64,000 nt of DNA from Hyphomicrobium sp. (GTDB lineage Bacteria > Pseudomonadota > Alphaproteobacteria > Rhizobiales > Hyphomicrobiaceae), in NCBI GenBank assembly GCA_025351425.1, contig JANXVY010000042.1:1-64000 (forward strand), in the 5' to 3' direction. Within the stretch, counting starts at the first letter, position 1; the number at the start of each line of letters is the position of its first letter. Both the position numbers and the translations under genes were made by a program. Below the pieces are notes generated by a model. That model made no database searches. It had not been told where the DNA came from and saw only the letters and a list, made by a program, of their open reading frames with translations. Shown piece by piece: positions 46,934 to 54,391 of the stretch.

Positions 46934-47264
46934 GGTCGGGGTCCTTGCGGGCGCTTCGCGATGCAACGTCATGTGCGATCGGTTCGAAGCTCGTTTCGTT
47001 GGGAAGATCTCAACTCGCTATCCCCTGAGCGCCCGGCCACGGCTGAACCGCGCCTGTCGAAGGCTCAGGGGCGGCTAAGGAGGAGCCCGGGCAGTCGCAA
47101 AGACACAGAAACGCCAAAGCGGCCTACCGCGCGCGCCGCGGTCGCTTTGATCAGGCCAGCACTGGTGGCGGCGTCCGACAAGACAATGGTCCCGTTCAAT
47201 CTTCGGCATTCGGAGTATACTACTCTGCAACAAATTACAAACGGTGAGGGACGCCCCCTCAGGA
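46934..47264. other. leuA upstream region
   Basis: About 330 bases between the retron reverse-transcriptase stop and leuA. They contain a possible 13-codon leucine-rich leader (47065-47106, minus strand) and a stem (47022-47030 with 47063-47071). The right half, near 47170-47230, is AT-richer and is a likely place for the leuA promoter. No other gene is supported. Confidence 0.5.
47022..47106 (-). promoter_or_regulatory. Possible leucine leader peptide and attenuator-like hairpin for leuA
   Basis: On the minus strand, GTG TCT TTG CGA CTG CCC GGG CTC CTC CTT AGC begins a 13-codon frame ending in TGA at 47065; it would read MSLRLPGLLLSRP, with five leucines. A 9-bp perfect stem (CCCCTGAGC with GCTCAGGGG) starts within the last codons. 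This layout is that of amino-acid attenuation. There is no U run after the stem, no clear ribosome-binding site before the GTG, and the loop contains cttcgacaggc, a word found in widespread REP-like elements, so the call is tentative. Confidence 0.35.
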
Positions 47265-48602
47265 TCAATCGTTCCACGCGATCCGCTCGAAGACCGAGCG
47301 GAGCTTCTGGCCCCGGCCCCGGTTCAGCTGTTCGATCCAGCCGATCCGGCCGTCGAGGTGGGCCCTGAAATCCGGATGCCCCGACCTGTTTTCCGCTTTC
47401 GGCCCGTTCTTCAGGCAGTTGTGAAGGGTCGCCTTGAGGGCGTCGAAGGTGTCTCGCGGCGCATTGACGTGGTCATTGACGACGATGCCCGTCACACGCT
47501 GACGGACCGATCTTTGCATGATGCGCGTTTTTCGTTTGTTGAGGGCATATCCTTCATCGTCGACGATGCCGGTTACAGCCTCGACCAACGTAGCGGTCTT
47601 GTCCGCAAATTCCCCATCCCCAGAGAATGTCAGGTCGTCGGCGTAGCGCGAGTACTTCCCGCCAAGGGACGCTGCGAGGCCGAACAAACGGATATCGAGC
47701 CGCCGCGCCACATGGTTTGCCAGTGCCGGCGATGTCGGCGCTCCTTGGGGCAAGTGCGGTTCGCGATAGGCGCGCAAATTTGCGCTCGTATGCTTATGGG
47801 GGCTGAGGTTTCGGTCGAACACCTGCTCCGGTGTTGACGCGCTGCAGAGGCTGGTCAAGACACGCGCCGCAGCGTGGGGGTAGCCGAGGCTGCGGAAGAG
47901 GGCATGCACCCGGCCGAGCGGCGTTGTCAGGAAAAATTCCGAGATGTCGAAGCAGACGACAACGACGGCGTCCTTATGGAGTTCTGCGCCACTGCGGCAG
48001 GAGCAGCCTTTGACAAAGCCGTGCGCTGCTGCGTGCGTGGGCACGCAGTCGAGAATGGCGTGCAAAATGCGCCTCTGCATGGTTTTCAAACGCGGCTTGG
48101 GAGCCTCGATCAGACGTGGTGGACCGTGCGCTTTGGCGCGAAAGGCATAGACGTAGTGTTGCAACTCGGGGACCGCATTGCGCCGATGCTGGCGCCACTC
48201 TGCGGTGAACCAGTCGAGCTGGTCAACCGGCAGGCCGAGCCACGCGGCGATGTCGCCGGACGTCGGCAGCGGCGGAACATCCAATTTCGGGATGATCGTC
48301 GTTGGCGCGAACCTCGGCTGCCGCAACACCATTTTGATCGGTGCCTGGCCTTGCAACATCGCACCGGTTGCGCGCTCGAATGACGGGGCGTCGGCAACAA
48401 TTTTCGCGAGGTCCGCGGTTGAGGGTGGATAGCGGCTGGGGCAGGTGGCAAGGACTTCGGCGACGAGGTTGCGCTGTGATTTGCGGGTCTTTGGGCCGAG
48501 CGCTGTTAGAAGCCGGGATCTCAATGCTTGGCGCGTCCAAAGACCAGACAACAGGACGACCGCAATATTGCGGGCAACCAGTCTATGCCGCGAACGACGC
48601 AT
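47265..48602 (-). CDS. Retron-type reverse transcriptase (myxobacterial Mx162-like)
   Basis: The 445-residue protein starts at 48602; an open GTG at 48698 would run through the structured RNA region and is rejected. After an N-terminal region of about 150 residues, the RT motifs appear in order: RT1 around 162-179, RT2 AHGFVKG (193-199), motif A VVCFDISEFF with Asp219, LPQGAPTSPALAN (284-296), YADD (320-323), GYALNKRKTRIM (351-362) and QRVTGIVVN (368-376), whose VTG is a retron hallmark. The usual NAxxH between RT2 and motif A reads GAELH here. From memory of the Mx162 protein, length, N-terminal extension and motifs agree well. It would make msDNA from the RNA just upstream. No effector gene is next to it: leuA follows and phzF precedes. 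Confidence 0.9.
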   Translation of the reverse strand: MRRSRHRLVARNIAVVLLSGLWTRQALRSRLLTALGPKTRKSQRNLVAEVLATCPSRYPPSTADLAKIVADAPSFERATGAMLQGQAPIKMVLRQPRFAPTTIIPKLDVPPLPTSGDIAAWLGLPVDQLDWFTAEWRQHRRNAVPELQHYVYAFRAKAHGPPRLIEAPKPRLKTMQRRILHAILDCVPTHAAAHGFVKGCSCRSGAELHKDAVVVVCFDISEFFLTTPLGRVHALFRSLGYPHAAARVLTSLCSASTPEQVFDRNLSPHKHTSANLRAYREPHLPQGAPTSPALANHVARRLDIRLFGLAASLGGKYSRYADDLTFSGDGEFADKTATLVEAVTGIVDDEGYALNKRKTRIMQRSVRQRVTGIVVNDHVNAPRDTFDALKATLHNCLKNGPKAENRSGHPDFRAHLDGRIGWIEQLNRGRGQKLRSVFERIAWND

Positions 48603-48632
48603 CGATCCAAACTGGCCCTTCTGAAGATGAGA

Positions 48633-48782
48633 AGCGAGCGCACCAACCTGCCGTGTCGTGCGTGGGTATTTGGTGAGCCGCGCCCACCCCAGACCCACGC
48701 TGCGTGGTGCTTCTGGTGATATTTCTCCCCTGGGGTAGCCCCAGAGAGCCCCGGTTGCCCGGGACCTCTTGACGCGCTCGCT
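48633..48782 (-). ncRNA. Candidate retron msr-msd RNA
   Basis: On the minus strand a 9-bp inverted repeat, AGCGAGCGC (48774-48782) and GCGCTCGCT (48633-48641), encloses three hairpins. Hairpin 1 (48745-48769) is AGAG and TCCCGG pairing with CCGGGG and CTCT around a GCAA tetraloop, with one bulged G. Hairpin 2 (48730-48744) abuts it: CTGGGG-CTA-CCCCAG. The third (48660-48700) pairs GCGTGGGT with ACCCACGC and has GGTG/CACC inside, the kind of long stem that forms the msd. The block lies 30 bases upstream of the reverse transcriptase start on the same strand, as in known retrons. Borders and the branching G are not proven. Confidence 0.6.
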
Positions 48783-48788
48783 GCGGAT

Positions 48789-48817
48789 AAAATAGGCCAG
48801 CGCGCTGCGTCCGTCGA
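48789..48817 (-). promoter_or_regulatory. Sigma-70-like promoter for the retron
   Basis: On the minus strand TCGACG (48812-48817, four of six matches to TTGACA) is 17 bases before TATTTT (48789-48794, four of six to TATAAT). Transcription from it would start near 48782, the first base of the a1-like repeat, which is where a retron RNA should begin. Confidence 0.45.
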
Positions 48818-48869
48818 CGCAAAACGACCGCTAACCCTAACTCTTCCGTAAGCATCGCTATCGACGCCT

Positions 48870-49781
48870 CTACCCCTCCAATACCCCGCTGAAGACCTGC
48901 ACCGCGTGGCCGCCGAGGCGCACCGCTTCCAGCCTGCCGCCGCGCACGGTGACCGTCAGCGTCATCAAGCTCGGGCGCCCCATCGCAAATCCCTGCTCGA
49001 TCACCCGGCGATGCGTGCCATCGGGCAGCGTATCGAAGCGCTGCAGGGCCGCTGCAAAGCAGATCGCAGCGCTCCCTGTTGCGGGGTCTTCGGGCACGCC
49101 GTGCCCCGGCGCGAACATGCGGGCATGAAAGGCCGACGTGTTATGGATACAGTCGCGCGTGTAGAGAAACGCGCCGGCCACGCCTGCGTCGGCGAAAGCA
49201 GGTGTCCATTGGGCCAGATTGACGGCTGCCTGCGCGAGGGCTTCGCGGGTCGAGACTGGAATTAAAGCAAAGCCGTTGCCCGCTTCCGCGCGGGCCGGCT
49301 GATGGTTTTCAAATCCGATCTCGCTCGGCAGCAATCCGACGGCGGCAGCGAGTCGCTCGACGCCAGGCAGGTTGCCTGTCAGTTCGGGCAGCCTCGGCGC
49401 ATCGAATTCGGCGAACGCTGCAACGCCAGGGCGCAGCTTCACGCCGACGCGGATCGCCCCGATGCCGGTTTCAAGCACGACCAACGCGTCGCCATCGCCC
49501 GAGCCAAACTGGGCCCTCAAGGTAGTCAGTAGGATGGCCGTACCCACCGTCGGGTGCCCGGCAAACGGCATCTCGGCGGCCGGCGTGAAGATGCGGACCT
49601 TGGCGGAATGGGCAGGGTTTTCGGCCGCCATCACGAAGACCGTTTCGGAGACGTTGAATTCCCGCGCGATCGCCTGCATCTGCGCGGCGTCGAGCGCGTC
49701 CGCCTCCAGCACCACGGCCAGCGGATTGCCCGCAAACCGCGTTTCGGTGAACACATCGAGCGTGTGGACGGCATGGCGCAT
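48870..49781 (-). CDS. PhzF-family isomerase
   Basis: The 303-residue protein (start 49781) has the PhzF double hotdog-like barrel pattern: VFTETRFAGNPLAVVLEAD at the start in parts with the catalytic glutamate region NVSETVFV, PFAGHPTVGTAIL and the C-terminal GVPEDPATGSAAICFAA. The family includes phenazine-pathway isomerases, but most members in organisms without phz genes have unknown substrates. No phz operon is present. It lies between the retron promoter and the Nudix gene. Confidence 0.9.
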   Translation of the reverse strand: MRHAVHTLDVFTETRFAGNPLAVVLEADALDAAQMQAIAREFNVSETVFVMAAENPAHSAKVRIFTPAAEMPFAGHPTVGTAILLTTLRAQFGSGDGDALVVLETGIGAIRVGVKLRPGVAAFAEFDAPRLPELTGNLPGVERLAAAVGLLPSEIGFENHQPARAEAGNGFALIPVSTREALAQAAVNLAQWTPAFADAGVAGAFLYTRDCIHNTSAFHARMFAPGHGVPEDPATGSAAICFAAALQRFDTLPDGTHRRVIEQGFAMGRPSLMTLTVTVRGGRLEAVRLGGHAVQVFSGVLEG

Positions 49782-49864
49782 CGAACGGCTACTCCAGAAA
49801 GGGACGTGCGGCCTTACCGCTGACGCGTGGCGCAGCACATGGCAAGTGCTTTATCCAGCCGGGG

Positions 49865-50650
49865 TCATCCGCGCTCTGGTCCCAGCACGTCGGTGAGCAC
49901 GAAGCGCGTATAGGCCGGGATCAATGCGGGATCGTAGGCGTCGACTTGGCGCACGATGACGATATCGGCGAGTTCGGGGTTGGGATCGGCGCTGAGAAAC
50001 TCGAGGATCCTGGCGCGCAAAGCGTCAGAATCGAGGGCCGAGCGGTACTCGCGCGCCATCGACACCAACGGTCCGCTGCGGACGATGCGAAAGCCCGGCT
50101 GCGGCGCGATGGCGTCGGTCGTCAGCCCCGTTTCCTCGGCGAGTTCCCGGTCGATGCTCGCGCCGATGTCGATCGCGCCATCGGCCGACACATCGCGCTG
50201 GTCGATGAAGCCGCCGGGGAGATAAGCAAGACCCGCATTAATGTTGCCGCGCCGCTGGAGGCCCAGCAGCACCGCGCCATCGCACCCACGCACGATGGCG
50301 GATCCGAAGGCGTCCTTCACGCCGGCCGAAGGAAAGCCGTGTTCGCGCCAATGCAAATAACTCTTGAAGTCGGTGCGAAGAAATTCACCCTTGAACACGC
50401 CTTCGCTGTTCCCATCGCCAGCGATTTCGCCGAGGGCCAGCACATGAATCGCGCCGTTGAAATAGCCGGGGTTGGTTGTCAGCCGGTGCTGCCAATGCTG
50501 CTCGATCGCCGCGACATGGTCGCTCGCATAGTGCCATGGCGCGCTCGTCACGGTCAGGTCGCAGGCCCCGACGCGATCGACGCCATCGCACCCCATGAGC
50601 TTCCGTCCTGCCTGATCGGCCCTGTGCTTTGCCCCCCGTTCTGAAGTCAT
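49865..50650 (-). CDS. Nudix hydrolase
   Basis: The 261-residue protein (start 50650) contains a Nudix-type segment: GGFIDQRDVSADGAIDIGAS followed by IDRELAEETGL, an expanded box in which REL-EETG is intact. About 130 residues precede it, with HWQHRLTTNPGYFNGAIHVL and GYFNG typical of a subgroup related to the eukaryotic Nudt22/Ysa1-like N-terminal extension. The substrate (a nucleoside diphosphate compound) is unknown. The gene is 83 bp upstream of phzF on the same strand. Confidence 0.85.
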   Translation of the reverse strand: MTSERGAKHRADQAGRKLMGCDGVDRVGACDLTVTSAPWHYASDHVAAIEQHWQHRLTTNPGYFNGAIHVLALGEIAGDGNSEGVFKGEFLRTDFKSYLHWREHGFPSAGVKDAFGSAIVRGCDGAVLLGLQRRGNINAGLAYLPGGFIDQRDVSADGAIDIGASIDRELAEETGLTTDAIAPQPGFRIVRSGPLVSMAREYRSALDSDALRARILEFLSADPNPELADIVIVRQVDAYDPALIPAYTRFVLTDVLGPERG

Positions 50651-50843
50651 CCCATTCAACCAGCTGTTTTCATTTACAGTCTTCCGCGGTTGGCAAGAGA
50701 AATGTCCAAATGAGGGCAAATATTGCCGATAGACCAGAGACATTATCTTTCACGATGCGGACTGACGTTCCGGATTCTGCCCCAATCCGTAAGTATTTCC
50801 CGCGCACCGGGGAAGACGGTACAACAACAAAGGAAATGCGGAT

Positions 50844-51203
50844 ATGAAGAAGACCCTGATGCTTGCGGCGCTCATTGCCGTCGCTGCAACGCCTGTGTTC
50901 GCCCAAGACGCCAAGCCTGCCGATCCCAAGGCTGCCGCTCCTGCCGCCGCTCCGGCTGCACCCGCCGCCAAGCCTGCTGAAGCTCCCAAGGCTGCAGCCC
51001 CGGCTGTAGCTCCTGCAGTCGCTCCCGCTGCCAAGCCTGCTGAAGCTCCAAAGGCTGCAGCCCCGGCTGTCGCTCCTGCTGTCGCTCCCGCCGCCAAGCC
51101 TCCCGCTCCGGCTGCCGCCGCTCCCGCTGCCAAACCGGCCGACCCCAAGGTTGCCGCTCCCACAGCGCCTGCCGCCGCTCCCGTAGCCCCCGAGAAGAAA
51201 TAA
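50844..51203 (+). CDS. Alanine/proline-rich secreted protein
   Basis: The 119-residue precursor has a signal peptide ending at VFAQ (about residue 21). The mature part is almost only Ala, Pro, Lys, Val and Glu, with a repeated block KPAEAPKAAAPAVAPAVAPA in two copies. It is intrinsically disordered, most likely a periplasmic spacer or cell-wall-associated chain. GGAAATGCGG-like purines precede the start. A terminator follows. Confidence 0.75.
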   Translation: MKKTLMLAALIAVAATPVFAQDAKPADPKAAAPAAAPAAPAAKPAEAPKAAAPAVAPAVAPAAKPAEAPKAAAPAVAPAVAPAAKPPAPAAAAPAAKPADPKVAAPTAPAAAPVAPEKK

Positions 51204-51241
51204 GCGCGCGCTTGTAACGCTGCTGACGTCCTCAACGAAGA

Positions 51242-51270
51242 AGCCCTGGCATACGATGCCGGGGCTTTTT
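51242..51270 (+). terminator. Rho-independent terminator after the Ala/Pro-rich gene
   Basis: An 11-bp stem AGCCCTGGCAT with ATGCCGGGGCT (one T·G pair) around an acg loop is followed by a T run. Confidence 0.92.
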
Positions 51271-51334
51271 GCTGTTCCAGACGCAAGGCTTGCTTGCACT
51301 TCAGAAAGGCTTGGCGTTCACCACGTGAGCGGGC

Positions 51335-51760
51335 CTATGACCTCAGCAACCGCATCATCGCGCGGCCGGCCGAGCTTTTAAGCTCCTTGCACTCCAGCGT
51401 GCCGTCCCTGTCCTTGTTGGCGGCGTTGAACAACTTTTCGACGATGGCCGTATACTCCGCCTTATCGAGCGTGCCGTCCTTGTCGGTATCGGCGGTCTGC
51501 ACATCGCCCTTGGATACGCGGCCTCTGAACTCCTTGCGCTCCAGTGTCTTGTCGGCGTCGCGGTTGATGCGATCGAAGGCTGCTTCGGCCGCCTTCTTGG
51601 CCTCCGTCAGATCGAGCTTGCCGTCGTTGTCGGGGTCGATCGACTTCAGGGCTTTGCAAAGCTTCGGCTTGCCATCCATTTTGGCATCCTTGGCGCTGGC
51701 GGTTCCTGCTAACGGCAGGACGGCCAGGGCGAGGGCTATTGCGAGCGTCCGGTTCAGCAT
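51335..51760 (-). CDS. Secreted EF-hand calcium-binding protein
   Basis: The start at 51760 follows GGAGAG and gives a 141-residue precursor with a signal peptide ending at GTASA. The mature part carries four EF-hand-like loops: DPDNDGKLDLTE, NRDADKTLERKE, DTDKDGTLDKAE and NKDRDGTLECKE. The first, third and fourth match the D-x-[DN]-x-[DN]G pattern; the second lacks the glycine and is degenerate. It should bind calcium in the periplasm. Partner unknown. Confidence 0.88.
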   Translation of the reverse strand: MLNRTLAIALALAVLPLAGTASAKDAKMDGKPKLCKALKSIDPDNDGKLDLTEAKKAAEAAFDRINRDADKTLERKEFRGRVSKGDVQTADTDKDGTLDKAEYTAIVEKLFNAANKDRDGTLECKELKSSAGRAMMRLLRS

Positions 51761-51816
51761 GGTGGTTCTCTCCGTTGGTGGACATCTAAGGATCGCGGGG
51801 AAGGCAAACTCAAGAA

Positions 51817-51844
51817 AAAGGCGGCCCCTCTGGAGGCCGCCTTT
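51817..51844 (-). terminator. Terminator of the OmpA-domain gene (works on minus strand)
   Basis: GGCGGCC pairs with GGCCGCC around an 8-base loop, flanked by AAA and TTT, so on the minus strand the stem is followed by TTTTTC. It lies 33 bases past the stop at 51877 and just upstream of the EF-hand gene. Confidence 0.85.
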
Positions 51845-51876
51845 CAATTCGCGAACTGCGGCTTGGTTCCGCGCGG

Positions 51877-53520
51877 TTACTTCGAACGCACGCTGAGCGA
51901 GGTGCGGCGGTTCTTGGCGCGGCCTTCCGGCGTGGCGTTGTCGCCGATCGGATGCTGGTCGCCATAGCCCTTGGCTTCGAGACGGTCGGCGGCGACACCA
52001 CCGGCAACCATTTCTTCCATCACCTTCTGGGCGCGCTGGTCCGACAGCTTCAAGTTGGCATCGGCGTCGCCCTGGTTATCCGTGTAGCCACCGATCTTGA
52101 CGCTGACGGCGGGATAAGCCTTCAGGATAGCAACGGCGGCAGCCACCTGCGCCTTCGATTCCGGCGTCAGCTCGCTCGATGCAGTCACGAAGCTCAGACG
52201 ATCGAAATCAAACCACAATTTGTTGTCGATCGCTGCGTCCTTGGCGTTGATGAAAGAGAGCAGCTTGGATTCAAGACCATCCTTGCCGACCTCGATCGCC
52301 GCGCCGCCGGGCAGCGTATACTTGACCATGCCATTGGCACCGGAAACGGGTACGAGCGCGGCCGATGCCGCTGGGGCCGGAGCTGCTGCGGGGGCCGGAG
52401 CGGGAGCCGCGACCGGAGCCGGGGCTGCGGGCTTGGCTGCTTCCTTGGCTGCTTCGACGGCCGGCTTTGCTGCCTCGATGGCCGACTTGACCGCGCCCGC
52501 GATGGGCTGCGTCACCGGCGACGCCACCGTCTTGACGGCACTCGCCACGGGGCCGCTACCGTCCATGCCGTAGGCCCAATACCAGATCAGGCCGGCCAGG
52601 ATCGCCAAGGGAACGAACAAGCCGAGCAGCGCGAGCGGGCTGGTACCGCCGCCTGCCTGGTCGGCTATAGCGGCGCGAGCAACCGGCGGGGCGGGCGCGC
52701 GCTGCGGCATCTGGGGCACCGACGTTGCGGCCGGCGCGACAGGCGCAACGGGCACTGCCGGTTTGGCGGCCGGCGCTGCGATTCCAGCCGTCGCATAGCC
52801 CGAACTCGATTGGGCCACAGGCGCCATCGGCCTGGCTGCAGGTACTGGCGCCGCGGGGGCAGCTGCCGCCGGAGCAACCGTCGCCGCAACAGAAGGAGCG
52901 GCCGGCTTGGGGGCGGCGGCGGGAGCGGCAGCCGGTGCCGGTGCAGTCACGGCAGTAACCGCCGTTGCTGCCGCCGTTGCTACCGAGGTCAGACCATACA
53001 CCGATCGAAGGGCTGCCGGCATGGCGGCAGCGATGACGTTGCGGTCCGTATTGAGCAGGCTCACCAGGCTCTCGGCGGTCGGCGCTGAGCCGAGTTTCGA
53101 GCGCAGCGCGGCCAGCACCATGGGAGCCGCCAGCGTGGTCAGACCCGACGATGCCTTGGCGCTGACGCCAGTGGCGCTGGCGACGGCCGTCATTCTCGCG
53201 CCCGTCTTGTCGCCGAACGCGAGACCTAGGAATTTATTGCCGAGCACATTGGCCGGCGACGTGGGGAGCCCGCCCGTTAGGAAACCCGCCATGTTCGCGA
53301 ACATGCCGGCATCCGGGGTCACGGTCCCGATGAGGGTCGCGACCTGCTTCATGGCGCTGGCATCGCCAGATTTCTGGATCAAACCACCCAGCAAGCTGGT
53401 CGACGCCGCGGCCAAGGTCGAGGTGGCGCTCGCTTCGGTCAGACCCAGCGTCGCCGTGGCGGATTGGATCATCGCTGGCGTGGCGAGGTCCTGGATGGCA
53501 TCGAGAATGGTGGCTGGCAT
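51877..53520 (-). CDS. DUF937–OmpA fusion protein
   Basis: The 547-residue protein has an N-terminal DUF937 domain (about residues 1-165; LGLTEASATSTLAAAS, LVSLLNTDRNVIAAAMPA), a long Ala/Pro linker, one membrane helix in PLALLGLFVPLAILAGLIW (about 310-330), a second Ala/Pro linker and a C-terminal OmpA peptidoglycan-binding domain with GGYTDNQGD, LSDQRAQKVM and NRRTSLSVRSK. The DUF937 part would be cytoplasmic and the OmpA part periplasmic, giving a link between cytoplasm and cell wall. It has its own terminator. Function unknown. Confidence 0.88.
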   Translation of the reverse strand: MPATILDAIQDLATPAMIQSATATLGLTEASATSTLAAASTSLLGGLIQKSGDASAMKQVATLIGTVTPDAGMFANMAGFLTGGLPTSPANVLGNKFLGLAFGDKTGARMTAVASATGVSAKASSGLTTLAAPMVLAALRSKLGSAPTAESLVSLLNTDRNVIAAAMPAALRSVYGLTSVATAAATAVTAVTAPAPAAAPAAAPKPAAPSVAATVAPAAAAPAAPVPAARPMAPVAQSSSGYATAGIAAPAAKPAVPVAPVAPAATSVPQMPQRAPAPPVARAAIADQAGGGTSPLALLGLFVPLAILAGLIWYWAYGMDGSGPVASAVKTVASPVTQPIAGAVKSAIEAAKPAVEAAKEAAKPAAPAPVAAPAPAPAAAPAPAASAALVPVSGANGMVKYTLPGGAAIEVGKDGLESKLLSFINAKDAAIDNKLWFDFDRLSFVTASSELTPESKAQVAAAVAILKAYPAVSVKIGGYTDNQGDADANLKLSDQRAQKVMEEMVAGGVAADRLEAKGYGDQHPIGDNATPEGRAKNRRTSLSVRSK

Positions 53521-53732
53521 GCGTTACTCCCTACTGACTCGTGTCTGTTGGACCCGTGCGTTTATTCGACCCGTATTCGTTGTCGATTATTTGCGGACAA
53601 GACGGCGCTATACGGCACGCGTCTACCCCTGTTTCCCGCTTCGTGTAGCGGATTGACAGGGTTTGAGCAATTCATGTCACCCAAAAAAGCGTACGCTGAC
53701 GTAACCTCTGCTGGTTGCAGGACCAATCCAGA

Positions 53733-53939
53733 TCAGTCGTCCAGCATAGCCAGCGCTGCGTGTCGCTCACTGGACTTCAATTTCAAGAACAGCGTACGGG
53801 CTTTTTTCACGTCGGCGGCCGTTCCCGTTGCGGCGGCGGCGGCCAGAGCCGTGGTCGTCGGGTTGTCTGCACCACAGATGAACGCCAGAGCCTTGGCGAG
53901 GCGGCCCATCGTTGCGCGGTCGATTGCTTTTTCGTCCAT
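53733..53939 (-). CDS. Small conserved-looking helical protein near rluD
   Basis: The 68-residue protein (start 53939) is Ala/Lys-rich and helical, with MGRLAKALAFICGADNP and KARTLFLKLKSSERHAALAMLDD. It lies 8 bp after the DUF6476-like gene on the same strand and is probably co-transcribed. No family is recognised. Confidence 0.55.
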   Translation of the reverse strand: MDEKAIDRATMGRLAKALAFICGADNPTTTALAAAAATGTAADVKKARTLFLKLKSSERHAALAMLDD

Positions 53940-53946
53940 GGCGGCG

Positions 53947-54345
53947 CTACTTGGTCCCTGAGAGATGCACGTGGCTGACGGGCAGGCCGGTCTGGAGATC
54001 AACTATCAATATGCCGTCGCCGCCTGGGGCCTCGTAGTGGACCGAAAGCCGATTTCCCGATAACGATTGCGAGCGCACCTTCGATCCTGCTGGCAGCGCG
54101 ACCGGAATGTCGGCAGCCCACGTAGCCGCAGCCATTGCCGTACCGGGAGAAGCCTGGAATGCTACAATAGACGACGGCTGCCTGGTTGTCAGGTAGACGA
54201 TCCGGGCGATGACAGCCACGACGCCACCGGCCAACACGGCGCTCATCACGATGACCGCGAGCCGCAGCATGCGGATGTTGGGCGGATCGTCGGGTCTCGC
54301 CCGCAGCAGTTCGAAAGTGTCGACGGGATCGGGCGCTTGTGTCAT
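53947..54345 (-). CDS. DUF6476-like membrane protein divergent from rluD
   Basis: The 132-residue protein has one membrane helix (about residues 27-50, MLRLAVIVMSAVLAGGVVAVI) and a short extracytoplasmic beta domain ending in LQTGLPVSHVHLSGTK. Proteins of this layout labelled DUF6476 sit head-to-head with rluD in alphaproteobacteria; the family name is from memory. Function unknown. Confidence 0.7.
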   Translation of the reverse strand: MTQAPDPVDTFELLRARPDDPPNIRMLRLAVIVMSAVLAGGVVAVIARIVYLTTRQPSSIVAFQASPGTAMAAATWAADIPVALPAGSKVRSQSLSGNRLSVHYEAPGGDGILIVDLQTGLPVSHVHLSGTK

Positions 54346-54391
54346 CGGATCGTCAGCACAACTTTTTGTTTTAAGGACTTATCGCTTCGTA

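Noticed and set aside
45893-47368. Plus-strand frame of about 490 codons antisense to leuA
   Set aside because: Shadow of leuA; no motif or ribosome-binding site.
48603-48698. Longer reverse transcriptase starting with GTG at 48698
   Set aside because: It would translate the long stem of the RNA region and lacks a ribosome-binding site; the ATG at 48602 leaves the RNA upstream, as in other retrons.
48870-49781. Retron effector role for the phzF gene
   Set aside because: It has its own full PhzF signature and lies upstream of the retron promoter; nothing ties it to retron function.
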